64,000 nt of DNA. It comes from Pseudoneurospora amorphoporcata (taxonomy: Eukaryota; Ascomycota; Sordariomycetes; Sordariales; Sordariaceae). The stretch covers positions 1 to 64,000 of the forward strand of contig MU859092.1 in the NCBI GenBank assembly GCA_033297205.1, written 5' to 3'. Positions within the stretch are counted from its first letter, which is position 1, and the number at the start of each line of letters is the position of its first letter. The position numbers and the translations under genes were made by a program. A model generated the notes under the pieces. The model made no database searches and had not been told where the DNA came from. It saw only the letters and a list, made by a program, of their open reading frames with translations. Shown here one piece after another: positions 22,862 to 34,709 of this stretch.

Positions 22862-25800
22862 TTAGTCGGTGGACTCGGGCTTCACAAGGTCCATATCGAC
22901 ACTTGGGGCCCGGGAGGTGTCCTCATCCGACGACGATTCGGCGTTGTCATCATCTTCATCTTCACCGTCCTCGTCATCCTCGCCCTTTGTCGCGGTGGAT
23001 CCATCTTCCTCATCGTCAGAGTTGGGATTGCGCTCACTGCAGAAGCTGGTGAGCAAGTCGTGATCTTCCAATGGCTCCCGCTTGATGTTAGAGATAGGAT
23101 CGGGACCACCAGTAGCAGCTCGCGGGGGCTGAGGAACACCATTAGCAGTTCCAATCGCGTCAGGGCCAGCGGTAGCAGCTCGAGGAGGAGCAACAGCTTG
23201 AGGAGCAGCAACAGCTGGTTGAACCGGTGCGGCATGATCATTGGTGACCGCGGGAACCGAAGCTTGCTGACCGCTTAGCAATGGAGCTGGCTCGGCGGGC
23301 TCAGCTTTGATGGTAGAGGTTGCAGTCGGCGTCGAAGACGGCGGAGGGGCATATACCATTGATGCATCAACCACCGAAGTGTCCATAATCGAAGCATCTG
23401 CCATGGTTGTGTCATGATCGTCGACGAAGGAGTCAACTTCGTTAGCCGCGGCGTCCGGAGCGACAAAAAGGCCCTCGCTAGCAGCCCTCTCCTCCTTCCG
23501 TCCCGGTTCTTCCACCTTCTCAGGCTCTTCAGGTTCACCCTTAACAACAGGCGCGAACACAGGATCAATCTTTTGCAACAACGGCACCATCTCTGCTCGT
23601 AATGCTCGCTCTGCCCGAGGTAACCCCTTACGGCCCGCAACCTCGGCTCCAATCAGAGCGCCCTATTATAGATACATTAGTATATGTTGATATGTTATTC
23701 GAATTGGTTTACGAACCAAATAGTCTCTTCGCAGGATATCATGGAGGTCATCAGCCTCATCTTGAAGCCGTTTCTTGACCTCCCTGCACATAAGATCAAG
23801 CTGATCCTGTACAACGCGGGTGGCAGCCTGGAACATCGTCATACGGTGGGCTCCCACATGCCCAACCATTATATCCTTCATGCGCTTGAAGCATCCTGGA
23901 CCTGCATAGAATGACTGTGGTTAGCACATTTCCCCCGGGGAGTGAATGCTCAAGAGTCTCGGTTAGCCACGTACCTCTTTCCTCAGCACAGGCCTGATAC
24001 GTGCTCTCCATCTGGGTCTGAATTGTAGGCGTGAAACTGCGGTTCGCGTCACGCTGTAGGTCTTGTACAATGGCGTTAAGTGCATCCGGCAGTTCGGCGA
24101 CCTTCTGGCCATGGGTATGAAGTTGCTGGGCCAGTACGGCAATCCTGTGGTAGCTATCTCCACGTTGTTGAGTTCGCATTGTGGCCTCTCTGTGGAAAGT
24201 CTCAAGCAACAGCTTGGTGGACTTGGCGAAGTTCGTCAGGACGGCAGGAAGACGGCGCTGAAAGGTCCGCTCCCAGGTGGTACTCAACGGCGTGTGGATG
24301 GGTTCGATGAGCTCTGCATTAAAGTCTCGAAGACCCGAAGCACCGGCCCACACGCCGTTTCGGCGACAGGTGGCTCTGTACGTTGACCAAAGCAACCCAC
24401 CTGCATCTCTGTGTGCGCCCCAACCGGTGGCGGTGGGTAAGGCCTGATCTGCTGCCAAAGGCAAGTATTTGTCAAAAATCTCATAGATGTTCTCGGCAAG
24501 CGCCTCCTTGAGGTTGTTCATGGTATCCTTTACTACATCGTCCAGTTCCTGCAAGATGTTAGCAGTAGACTAGTACCCCGGGGATAGGTCGATGACTTAC
24601 CTGCTCCAATTTGTCGATCCGTTTGCGCAGATGGTTCTCCTCCGCTCGCTTCTCACTGTCGGTAAGGTTTGATCTTGTGCCGTCATTGGTCGCCCACATG
24701 CTCAACGAATTGAGAAGTTGGGAAAGGGCAGAAAGGAAGCCTCTGCAGCTAGCAGCCCGACCATTTTCTGTGAGTTTTTGCGCATGGGCCTGGAGTTGAG
24801 GAATCTCAGTTTCCTCGAGTGACCGGAACCCAGCGCTGTTAAACTTGTCCCTGACCAACCTCCCACTGAGCTTCTGAAAAGCACGACTGCTGACGCAGAA
24901 AACAGGAAGGGTCTCAGCAACTTTGTCATAGTCCCGCAAGTCGACATCTGGGTTGAAGCTCTCTTCGTCCTCTTCGATTGCGGTTTCCTGATCCAGTTCC
25001 TTGATTCCCATGGCGAAGTCCTTCTTGATCGCCGTCCGAGAATACTCGTTTCTGCCTTGGATGCAAACAGCCTTGACCTCTGACTCGAGGTTCTTCTTTT
25101 CGGACTCAATCTCCTTGATAACTGTCCGGGTCTCTTTCTGCTGTTCTTTGAGGTCCGTAATACCCGCACGGGTCTTCTTCCTTTCATTTCTCAGAGAAGA
25201 AATCTTGTCGTCGATCTCCTCCTTCGTCAAGGGTTTTCTCTCTTCGCCAGCTTTCGGATCGGAATTTTCCTTATCGCTCGAGTTAGACACGTCGGCATCT
25301 GAGTCGGTCTCCTCGCTGCCGCTGCCACTCCCGCTGTCACTGCCACTGGCACTGTCAATGGGGTCGTTGTTACGTCGTTTCCGGCTTCCCCGTGCGCCGC
25401 CATGACGCTTTCGCTTCTTGGTCTGTTGATCTTGAGATGGATCGTAGACTTGCTCTCCCTTCTCCAGCTTGTCGAGAAGCGCATCCCACTTCTCCATTTC
25501 TTCGTCAAGGTGGTCGCGGATCTCGTCACAAGCCGCTTCCTGATCTTTGAGGTCGCCGAGCTTCTCCTTGAGCTTCTTGATTTCGTCTTCTTTGATTCGA
25601 ATCTGCGATTCGTGTTGAGAGACACGGTCTTCAAGATTAAGACTCTCCACTGCCTCGGTAACCGAGATATCGTCGGTCTTGGAGCAGATGAAAGTTACAG
25701 CTGAATATGAGCCATCGTACTTGAGCTGACGTTTGAAAGTGTCGCCAAGCAGTGACTTTGCTGTTTTATCATCCACAGCACGAGTGATAGGTGCCACAAT

Positions 25801-26736
25801 CCAAAGACCGGTACATGCCTTCATATAATTCGCAGCAACGGCCGCTCTTGCTGCGTTCGAATCCTGGACACCGGGAAGGTCGACGAGGCACACTCCTGTG
25901 GATAGTACAGAGGCCTTGGTGTAGATGCGGACAACCTTGATCAAAGGCCAGTACTCGATCGACTTGTCGGTGTTCTTCTCCTTGCTGTCAACGTACGACT
26001 GCAGTTGGCGGTAGAGACTGCTAGCTGTGGTGGCTTTAAGCTTCCTTGTCGTGCCCAGCACACTGCGGACTTTTTGCTCGTTTACAAGTTCCACGGGGTT
26101 ATGCCTGGGCATCGTCTCCTTAACGAGGCGGGGGTACACAGCTTTGATCTTGGCATATGCGATACCGGCCTCGCTATCTTCGTTGGAACTCTCGCGCGAA
26201 ACCTCACCATTTCCGTCAATGAGATCGCTGTAAAGGTCTTGCAACTCTTTGAGCCATTCAGCGGTTGTGATGAACTCGACTTCGGCACGGTAGAGTTCAT
26301 CGGGGTCTTCGGAGTGATTGTACGAGATCTCTGTCGGAGACGCCGTGCAGGCTCTCATGCAGTTCGTTGCTAGAAGACGCTCTTCATCCAGAACGGCACT
26401 GATGACACTCGATTTTCCGGCTCCTGTGTTGCCTACCACACCAACAATAGTGCGGGTCGGTTTGGCGCGAGATTGGACGTTACTGATCAGATTAAGCCAT
26501 TGGGCGGCTGAGGTATCGTCGATATCTTTGGCGGCTTCGAGGGGACCTTTGAGGCCCTCAAGAGCCTTGACACCGACACGGACAGCCCTCTCGAGGACAT
26601 CTACTGATCGCTTCTCGCTGTTGTCAACGAGTGCTTGAAGCCACTGGAGGTCGATCCTAGGCTCGTCGTCATGTGCGCGCGCGGACGGTGCACTGAAGCC
26701 CCGGCCGTCACGGTGTTCGGGCTGGGCCGCGGGCAT
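22862..26736 (-). CDS. SLIP-GC/NUGGC-like large P-loop GTPase, four exons
   Basis: Exons (minus strand) are 26736-24601, 24548-23975, 23901-23717 and 23662-22862. Donors are GTAAGT, GTACGT and GTTCGT, acceptors all end in AG, and the phases join to give 1,231 residues. The GTPase domain lies near the N terminus. G1 is GNTGAGKSS at about 101-109, G3 DLPGVQD at about 284, and G4 SKTD at about 350. A Lys/Glu-rich coiled coil (about 365-430 and 500-570) flanks a strong bipartite basic signal (KKRKRHGGARGSRKRR, about 438-453). The last 180 residues are Pro/Ala-rich and then extremely acidic. The domain order resembles the dynamin-superfamily nuclear GTPase SLIP-GC, represented in fungi by proteins of unknown role. 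Nuclear location is inferred from the basic motif. It is divergent from the cyclin gene, with a 1.2 kb shared upstream region. Confidence 0.9.
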
Positions 26737-27958
26737 GGTTTTGTGGTGACGATGGTATGTACACTGTAGGCTAAATTAGCTTGAGACCAGAAAAAACAGA
26801 CAGGATTGCGGTCCGCAGGATTCAAGTGGTTGTCATTGGCTCTTGCTGCAGAGGCTATGGATCAAAAATAGAATGGTCGTACCTTTAATACCGTTCTGGT
26901 TTGTCTGTTTGTTTCAGTGGTTGACTTGACAACGGGAACATGTTCCTTTGAGGCTCGACGTGTGAGGGGTTCGCTTCGTTAATGTCGAGTATGATGGCGA
27001 ATACGAAAGAACAGAGTCACGTAACACGCGACGCGTCATTTGACGTTGAGGTAAAGTATCAGGCAAGTCTTTGGTCCCAACGAGTAGTTGTTGCGAGGGT
27101 GGTGGGGTGGGCACCGTAGGTAGACAATCCTACACGATCTTGGAAGAACCGCGTGGAATACTCAAGACCAAGTGGAAAAAACGAGATGCGTCGAATGTCG
27201 TGGATGTCTCGGAAAGTCTCTCGATCGATTGAAGAAGAAAGACAAGAGACCGAACCTATGGAAATTGGCCGTTCAGTGGAAATGCGGGGATGTGCGCTAC
27301 TTCCAAAATCGAGTCCAATCCGAGTCACTCGCGGCACCATGTGAAACGCGAGGAACAAACGCGCCTTCTGTGCCCTAAACATTCGACAAGCACGCGTGTT
27401 AATGCGGGGACCCCACCTGGACTTCACGTCACCCCGTGATTCAATTAGCGCGGCATCCTTTGCTTAAGCAGACACCCTGAGTGCCTGCCTGCCGGGGTCA
27501 TGGTGGGGGTCCTGGCGATTGTGGTTAGTGGCAGCTCCATAGCGGGAACGCAGGTACTTTCGAGGTACGTGGACGGGCAAGTTCAATCAAGCACTGCAGT
27601 ACACGATAGATACCATCCATCATTGAGAGGCTTAAGTGATTGATATAGTATGATGAACTTTACTAGTTCAAAAGAGATTTTGACGTACGTCAAAGCCTCA
27701 TATATCATATCTCCAATGATATATGGTGGCCAGTCTCGTTCTGACAGCAGCCTGTCAAACTCGCTTGCTCGTGTAAGTGATGCATGTACAACCCGAACCC
27801 TAACCCAGACATCCTTTAGAGGCCATGGAAGACAGCCATCAATCGATTGCCCAATGCCTCCAGCTTCGTCTTGGGCCAGCTACTTACCTAATCTTCCGTA
27901 AAAGCCAACCGACGACAGTCAATCAACCTCAAAGACGACCTTCTGTCGACAAGCAATC
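26737..27958. other. Divergent intergenic region between GTPase and cyclin genes
   Basis: The 1.2 kb between the two start codons must hold both promoters. No gene is seen. A short telomere-like string (CCCGAACCCTAACCC) at about 27791-27805 is too short to be meaningful. Confidence 0.6.
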
Positions 27959-29048
27959 ATGTCGCATATGATGAATCCCCTGGCGACGCCAGAACAGCTC
28001 TACCAACGGCGCTCCTTCAGCGCGCTTCCCATAGAGCTGCAAGACGCCATCTTCTTCTCGACCCAATGCCTCACCCAAGCAGCCGGTCTGCTCCTCCAGC
28101 TCCCGCAATCTGTCACAGCCCAGGCGAATGTTCTCCTCGCGCGATACTGGTTAGAAGAGCCCATGATGTTCCACGAGTTTAGTGTAAGCCCACATCTTCT
28201 TCCCCCAAGGTCGCCTCACCAAGAACACCCACTAACACGTTCTCCCCTTCTCCCAGGACATCTCAGCAGCCTCCGTTTACCTAACTGCCAAACTCTCACC
28301 ATACCCTCGATCCCCGCGCGACCTCGCCCTCGTGTATAACTACCTCCTCTCCCCCTCCTCGACCTTATTTCACCCGCTTGCGACCCTGTCTGACGACTCA
28401 CCACCACCACCACCACCACCAACCAACATCCCAAACGACTACTACCTCCCCGAGCACATCTACAACTCCTTCCACACGCGCATGCTGAACTGCGAATCCC
28501 GCATCCTGTACGCGCTCTCCTTCGACACGCACGTCTCCCTCCCCCACTCCTTGGCGATAACCTACCTCCAAGCTCTCGACTTCCTCAACACCTCCAAGTC
28601 CACAATATCGAAACGAACACTCGCATATCTCAACACCTCACTTCTGTCGCCGCAAATGCTGTACTTAACCAGTCAGCCGAACGCGCTGGCTGTGGCGGCT
28701 ATCTACAATGCCGCTAAGGACGTGGGCGCCAAGATGCCTGAGTGCGAGTGGTGGGAGGTGTTTGATGTAGATCGCGAGGAGCTGGGGTTTTTGGTGGTGG
28801 GTATGAGGAGTGTGGATGGTTGGGGGAGGAAGATGAGGGAGGATATGGAGAGGATGAAGGGGGAAACAGAGAGTGGGAGAAGAGGAGGCATGATCAGGAG
28901 AAGGGATGTAGAGGGTGAACTAAGGAGGAGGGGGTTAAGTGTTGGGAACGGCCATGCTGGTGGATCTGAGGAGCCAGTTGATATGGAAGCGGAAATGGCT
29001 AGGAGGATGGATGAGAAGATGGCAGAGATTGAGGCCAGTGCCTCCTAA
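27959..29048 (+). CDS. Cyclin-domain protein, transcription-cyclin (L/K/C) type, two exons
   Basis: Exons are 27959-28183 and 28257-29048. The intron has a GTAAGC donor, a CTAAC branch and a CCCAG acceptor; phase is kept, giving 338 residues. Residues about 25-110 resemble the first cyclin box: helices with QSVTAQANVLLARYWL, then SAASVYLTAKL and RSPRDLALVYNYLL. The latter is close to the pattern in cyclin L and related transcription cyclins, where a segment following LASK reads RRIRDVINV. A second box (about 135-240) follows. The C terminus (about 255-338) is Arg/Glu/Met-rich and probably helical. Such cyclins activate CDKs that phosphorylate RNA polymerase II or splicing factors. Assignment to a precise subclass is uncertain because motifs outside the first box are diverged. 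Confidence 0.85.
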
Positions 29049-29403
29049 TGTGTTCCATCAGGACATTTTTGGACTATGTTGATGATTAAGATCGAAACAG
29101 CAGATGAAGCGAATCACCGGCACCAAAAGAGGATATACTGATGGAGGACAGCGATCTAGCTGGCAAAGATACCCAATGCTTTGAATGAATGGCATAACAT
29201 GTTCGAGTAAAGGAATTATTCCAAAGGCGTTGAGGTCACAATACAAACACTCGCTTTATGTCAGTAAATGTAGGTGGGACCATCTAAGTTCTTCATCCTC
29301 CTTTAGCTTTGTGATTCTTCGTCCATTTCTCTCTGTTTTGCCGTTGGCCCTATCCAGGTATCCTGAACTTTGTTTGGTAGGAAAGCAAAAAGAGGAAAAT
29401 GAG
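29049..29403. other. Short intergenic stretch
   Basis: This is the 3' flank of the cyclin gene. Runs of A around 29386-29400 form T runs on the minus strand and could terminate the tRNA-like transcript next to it. Nothing else is seen. Confidence 0.6.
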
Positions 29404-29511
29404 TGGCCTGGACCAGATTCGAACCGGTAACTTCTAAGCTGGACAGTTAGGCCACTGCGTAGAACGACGAAGGATCAGCCAAGTAGTGTTTGACCATTAC
29501 ACCGACGGGCC
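29404..29511 (-). tRNA. tRNA-like sequence, probably intron-bearing or degenerate; anticodon unresolved
   Basis: On the minus strand a clear T arm (ACCGG-TTCGAAT-CTGGT) is followed by CCAGGCC and a discriminator A. The 5' part shows a D arm (GTGT..AATGG..ACAC) preceded by GGCCCGT. Acceptor pairing is imperfect: five of seven positions pair. The distance between the arms leaves about 35 extra bases, as an intron would. I could not fold a standard anticodon stem-loop, so identity is not assigned. T runs just downstream fit Pol III termination. It may be a real intron-containing tRNA with atypical pairing, or a decayed one. Confidence 0.5.
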
Positions 29512-31827
29512 ACGGACAGGTCTGTGAGCAAGCGGTCTTATCTGCCCTACAATGGGTGGGAGTTGGGATGAAGAGGTCCAATGTGCACTCATCAACCTAT
29601 ACCACAGATTGAAGAATAACTGATACTGAGAAGAGTGATCTGCCCACTCCCGTCTCCGGCAGCAACGATGAGGAGCAATGCCATCGTAGGAGGCTTGTAG
29701 GCGACAACGCCATAACGATTTTGGAATTGAGAATCAGGTAGATATTGACAACAAGTCCAAGACCCAAGGCCTTGAAGCTGTCGATGCCAGCCAACAAGGG
29801 GTTGAGTTGGCCATGGTACAACTCTGTTGGTAGAGTCCAAGCACATAACCCCAAAGGCTACAACAAAGCGTAGCATCCAACTAACGGCTTCAGCTCGCCG
29901 ATACTTTTAAAGCCAACACTCTCACCCTGTCTCGATACTCAGCAACGGCAATTCGCCTAGCTCAGCAGTCTGTGCTGGATAACCCAGACCTATAGGGCTT
30001 TGGACATGGCATGTAGATACTCGGAAAAAGATCTACAATCATGCTTGTCAGTAACCCACGATTGAACCATTTGGCTGATTACTTATCATTGATGTCTAGG
30101 CAGTAGAACTGGCCCGGAATAGAAAGCCACGCAAGTAATGAGATTGATATCTTTCTTTACATGGTTCTACTAGACGGAAAATGTATTAGCGGGCTATATC
30201 GAAGGTGTTGGTGTTGGCTATACTCGCTCACTTCGTGTTAACACACTTCATTCTCTAGACCATAACAGCTGCGCTTCAATGAAGATAGTAGTAACTGGAG
30301 CAGTGATTGGTCATTGATATAGGACGATCGAAGATAGACCGAAGAGGGCTGAGTGGATCGTGGTGTTTGAGCTTAAGACGGCCTGGTCGCCTGGAGCACA
30401 GCATGACGCCGCTTAGTTGCCCGGCATAACTCACGTATCAGAATATCGTGATCTTCGATGCGGGCATAAATGGGAGGTAACAAACAGAGGCGGTGTCCCG
30501 TCCATCTCAGTGGTATCCCGTCCGTAGCGTCTTTTCCATCCATTGCCTAGGTATTCTCTGATGAGGCAAAAGAGATTCAACATAAGGTATCATGTACCGG
30601 AACTTCGCCAATAAGCTTCTTCTCATGAGTCTCAAGTATTTCAACTTTCATTTGTGAAATGAACTTCAGTTGGAGACCACGACGCTCTGAACAGGGCACG
30701 CACGATGACGACATTTTACAGCCGTTCTGTCCAATCAAAAGCATGGAAAGACCTCATCTGCCTTCCAGCCCCACCTCTCTCTCCACTCTGTCACGGTGCA
30801 TTCCTCAAGGTTCTCAAGTTCGAGACTCCGTCCTCCTTCTGGTTCCCGCCCATCAAGATCCTCGACAGTTCTCTTTCTCCAACTTGGCTCCTTTTAGGTA
30901 TTGATAACCATTGCACCTGTGAATGGATTCGTATTGTGCAAATCAAAAGTGCCTGCCAGTCGCGAACGCGTGAAACGGTCCGCAAATCATCAGCAGGCGG
31001 GCTTGCGCAAGTCTAACAAGCTATCTTACCGGCTTCAGCTCCAGGAGCTTGTCCGAGTCCAGAGTCATGTGGTGAAACCGCCGGGGGAGGTGAACCTGTT
31101 GATGGTTACCTCTGCCTGGGATAATCCGATTCTCCATTGAAAGAGCTGCTTGTTTCTGGCCTGTTGTGGGTGGCACGGATCGGATGACCGAACAAAGGGC
31201 CAAGACAGTGACGCACTTCACGCGGCTAGGGAAGTACCGGTAGGGAAGTACCTTTTTATTTCATGTTCTCTTTAGCTCATCTCGATGGTCTTGCTGGGTG
31301 TTGTCGATGGAGGCCCCGTATCGCAAGTGGCCTCATCCTCACGCGGGGAAGCGGCCAAAGGCCACCTACTTTGGGCACAACATCCTGTATAAAGAGTATA
31401 AGAGCAAGGAAAGGAAACGCACGAGACCTTCCTGCCTTTCGCCCCCCCGGTTCGGTATTGCATAAAAGAGTTGCTTTTGCTGGATGGAAGTTACCTGTAC
31501 CGCAGTCGTGTAGCTCTCCATCACCTTCCGTGCTTGCCCACTTACATCCGTTCACTGCCTCCTTGCTTCCCCGCAAATCGAAACACCCTCCACACCCTCT
31601 TCCCATTTTCCATCCCAATCTGATCTTGCCCACCTTGTTTTTGTTTTCTCTCGGCCCTTACATAACGCCCCTACATCCGTCCGCAGGCCTGCTTCGTCAC
31701 CTCTTCTTCCTCGTATTCCCTCTGTCGAATCTTTTCCAGAACGAAAAAAAAAAAAAAACACAACACCATCAATCAAAGGTCTGCCCACTGAGCCCACATA
31801 GGTTCATTTGCCCTTTGCTTGCTCAAC
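29512..31827. other. Gene-poor 2.3 kb region
   Basis: No supported gene. Open frames at about 29590-29880 and 30660-31016 have no coding signature or motif. The last 550 bases are pyrimidine-rich and lead into an A16-type run (31745-31760) shortly before the next start codon. This suits promoter and 5' leader. Confidence 0.5.
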
Positions 31828-32882
31828 ATGGCGAACTTTAGCGATCGTAGGTGGATATCCATATTCTCGTCAGTCATTGTCGTACACAGCGTTAACTAGC
31901 TTTTCAACAGTCAACCCCTTCGCGAAGCGCGAAGCGCATAGCCCGACATCCATCACCACTTACAAGGTCCTGACACTGCTCTCTTGGGTCCTGTCCGTCG
32001 TCACGACCGTCTACTACGATTTCGAATCGCCCCATGATGGACACCTCATTCGCCGGACGATTTGGGGACAGAACTATGCCCATCGCTCGGGTTTCACACA
32101 GAATGCCACCATTACCTCCATCTACTGGTCAGTACCACCACCACAATTCCACCCGCCGCGGTTGTTATCGTGTGACAATGCTGACATTCGGGCAGGCTCG
32201 TGTTGTTCATTCTCCAGCTAGGCTACATCGGCCACCTCTTCTCCAACGATTCCGCCAAGGTCAACGCTGCCGCCTCTGTCGGTAGCCACTTCATCTTCAA
32301 CAATTTGCTTCACTTCGGCTGGGTGATGCTCTTCGTTCGCTCGCACTTCATCTGGTCCGAGATCTTGTTGATCATCAACTTCATCAACCTCACGTCGCTG
32401 TACTTCCGCCACAATGCGTACCCCAAGGGCATCCACATGCCCGCTGTGTCCGGTCCCCTTGCATGGACCTTCGTGGCTTTGTACTGGAACGGTGCCATCA
32501 TGGTCCCTGCCCAGCATAGCTTCGTTGCTCGCATCTTTGCCAACGTCTTTATCTGGTCGATCCTGGTCTACGGAATGTTCTTCATCGTCATCTACAAGGT
32601 AAGCTAGCCACCGACCGCTTGTGATAGACACTGTTTACTAACAGCTCGTAGGACTACACCATGGGCTTCAACCTGAGCGTTCTCGCTGCTTCCTTGGGAG
32701 TCGCCCAGTTCTTTGACCGCGTGATTGCATTCCAGTGGATCTTTGCCTTCACCATCATGGCAGTGCTGTTCGTCTTCACTGTGATCGTCGCCGTACCTGC
32801 TTGGACCGGTCAGGAGGTCAGCTGGGGCAGACGCGAGACTCAGCCTGATGCCGAGCGTGCTCCTCTTCTCGGCGACAACTAA
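31828..32882 (+). CDS. Multi-pass membrane protein, DUF1774-like, four exons
   Basis: Exons are 31828-31846, 31911-32127, 32196-32598 and 32652-32882. The first exon is only 19 nt. All joins are GT-AG and in phase, giving 289 residues. At least six hydrophobic helices are visible: about 26-44, 78-95, 110-128, 133-150, 165-212 (two helices) and 217-265 (two helices), with aromatic-rich loops. The N terminus is short, polar and cytosol-like, and the C terminus is acidic (ending RAPLLGDN). A luminal-looking loop carries an NAT sequon. The pattern matches, from memory, the fungal-specific DUF1774 family of membrane proteins with no established function. The tiny first exon is supported by reading phase and a TTAAC branch-like sequence. 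An alternative start within exon 2 is possible but no ATG lies early there. Confidence 0.82.
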
Positions 32883-33491
32883 GCATCTTGAGAAAGAGCT
32901 GTTGGCCTGTTTCTGTACAGGCTCCCTTCTGATGGAAGGGTAAACCATTCCAAAGTTGTACGATGTTGAAAAATACCCATAACAACGTGCCACTCGTTGA
33001 TTCGGAGTTGCGGCATCGGTCGGCCGCGGGGTAGGAGATTCTTTGCATTCGACATGGTTGGACTTTGTCATAATAATAATCATGTGCTTCACAGGCACCG
33101 AAAAAAAGGAAAGAAAATGAAGGAATCACAACACAATGCGCGATGTTCTCGGGAAAAGACAGAAAGTTCAATGGCATGGTTCGTCCTCCTTTAGCTTATC
33201 GTAGCTGGTAGCTTCTCTTATCGATAAGTTATCGTTAAAGCGATTCATGACGTAAGGTTGTTGCAACCAACTCCCGTGCTTTTAGCGTCTTTAGCCCGTC
33301 CTTATAGGGCATTTTAGTGATTGCTTCAGCGGGGCGGCGGTCTAGAACACCACATCAGATCCTTGAGGTTCTCGTGCACGTTGTATCGTCCATCACAATG
33401 CCGTCACCTCAATGTACTGCGCACCACTCTTCGTCCTCTTTTCAGCTTAGGTTTGCATTCTCGCTAGCTAGGTCGCTATCCATATTCTACC
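32883..33491. other. Intergenic spacer
   Basis: This is the 3' flank of the DUF1774-like gene and the promoter of the ACP synthase gene. A small ATCGAT-centred palindrome lies near 33219-33228. No gene is seen. Confidence 0.6.
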
Positions 33492-34709
33492 ATGGCATCT
33501 CGACTCGTCCGTTTTCCGTGGCCCATGAACGTTGGCACCGATATCTGCCAGGTATCACGAATCCAAACCATCTTATCGTGCCCTACCGGCCGCGGTCGAC
33601 ACTTTGTTCGCAGGATCCTGTGTGAAGAAGAGCTGAAGAGGCCCAGCTCCAAACTCAAGCCATACTTACGTGCGGTGTTAAAGTTTGCAACGGAGCATGA
33701 GACCCTTAAGCAGCAGGGCAAGGAGATCGAGGGGCTGGGTCATGGCCATGGTAAAAGGCTAGAACAGAAGTGGAAGGGTCATGGTGTTGATCTGGGTGAG
33801 GTAGCTGCTTTTATGGCTGGGAGGTAGGCTATTCTTCTTTGAACTCCCCATATACCACTATTGTCCAGGACAGACTAGATAACACTTTTGACTTGAAACA
33901 GGTTCGCAGCAAAGGAAGCTGCCATCAAAGCCCATCCGCATCGCCACTTGACCTTTCACGACATCATCATTGCCAAGGCAGCGGAACTGGACCAGATTGA
34001 GAGTGAACTACTACAACAAGGACTCCCTTCCTCTGAGTCGCCTTCCGCTTCCGCTTCCGCTTCCGCTTCCGCTTCCGCTTCCGGTTCTAAAACCTTCACC
34101 GGGTCGACAACCGGCCCCACAACCAAAGTCGATCCCAAGGACATCATGCCCGAAGACCAAGTGTTCGACTACAAGCTGGAAACGGATAAACCAGATGGAT
34201 ATGATAGACCCAAGAGCAAAAGCTTTACCGGTTCTACCAGAGGACCGACCACGCACGTGGATACCAAGGACATCATGCCCGAAGACCAAGTGTTTGACTA
34301 CAAGCTCGAAACGGATAAACCCAATGGCAGCAATGGCAGCCCTCGGAGCAGGAGCTTCACCGGCTCGCCAACCGGCCCTACCACCCCTGTGGATCCGAGA
34401 GATGTAATGCCCGAAGACCAAGTGTTTGATTACAAGCTAGAAACCGATAAGCCTGATGATACAGAGCCGAGTCCTGATACGGCGCTGGCGACGGGGAGGA
34501 CGACAGTGCTACAGGAAGCGCCGGGTAGAGCTAGGTTAGGGAGTGGACCGCCTGTTGCTATAATCAGGGGCGCTAAAAAGGAGGAGAGTGATCATCAGGT
34601 GGCGCTGATTAGTATCAGCCATGATGGGGATTATGCTACTGCTACATGTGTGGGGTTTGATGCCGGGAGTATGGTAAAGGGGGGGATGGGGTGGATGGTT
34701 TCGAGGTAA
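33492..34709 (+). CDS. Holo-[acyl-carrier-protein] synthase (4'-phosphopantetheinyl transferase, AcpS type) with repeat insertion
   Basis: Exons are 33492-33823 and 33902-34709; the phase-2 GT-AG intron joins to give 379 residues. The AcpS signature is present. NVGTDI at about 13-18 contains the metal-binding Asp. RRILCEEELKR follows, and FAAKEAAIKAH at about 112-122 contains the catalytic/metal Glu. The C-terminal strand pair ALISISHDGDYATATCVGF lies near 346-364. The enzyme transfers phosphopantetheine from CoA to a Ser of ACP; fungal AcpS-type enzymes (yeast Ppt2) serve mitochondrial ACP. Bacterial AcpS is about 125 residues. The excess here lies between the KEA motif and the last strands: a Ser-Ala run, then three copies of a 43-44-residue acidic repeat. 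The short N-terminal extension (about 12 residues) is basic and hydrophobic, but a mitochondrial import signal is only inferred. Confidence 0.88.
34045..34082 (+). repeat. TTCCGC hexamer microsatellite encoding Ser-Ala
   Basis: About six tandem TTCCGC-type hexamers in frame give a Ser-Ala run inside the ACP synthase. Copy-number change would keep the frame. Confidence 0.92.
34084..34463 (+). repeat. Three tandem 129-132-nt coding repeats in the ACP synthase gene
   Basis: Three units start near 34084, 34213 and 34345; the phenylalanine codon of the FTGS motif lies at 34095, 34224 and 34356. Each encodes FTGS-x2-GPTT-x-VD-x-(K/R)D(I/V)MPEDQ followed by VFDYKLETDKP and a variable Gly/Asn/Pro linker. 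The MPEDQ to ETDKP part is invariant across all three copies. Confidence 0.95.

Noticed and set aside
27791..27805. Telomere-like CCCGAACCCTAACCC
   Set aside because: Only one complete CCCTAA unit with one near-match, too short to be an interstitial telomere.
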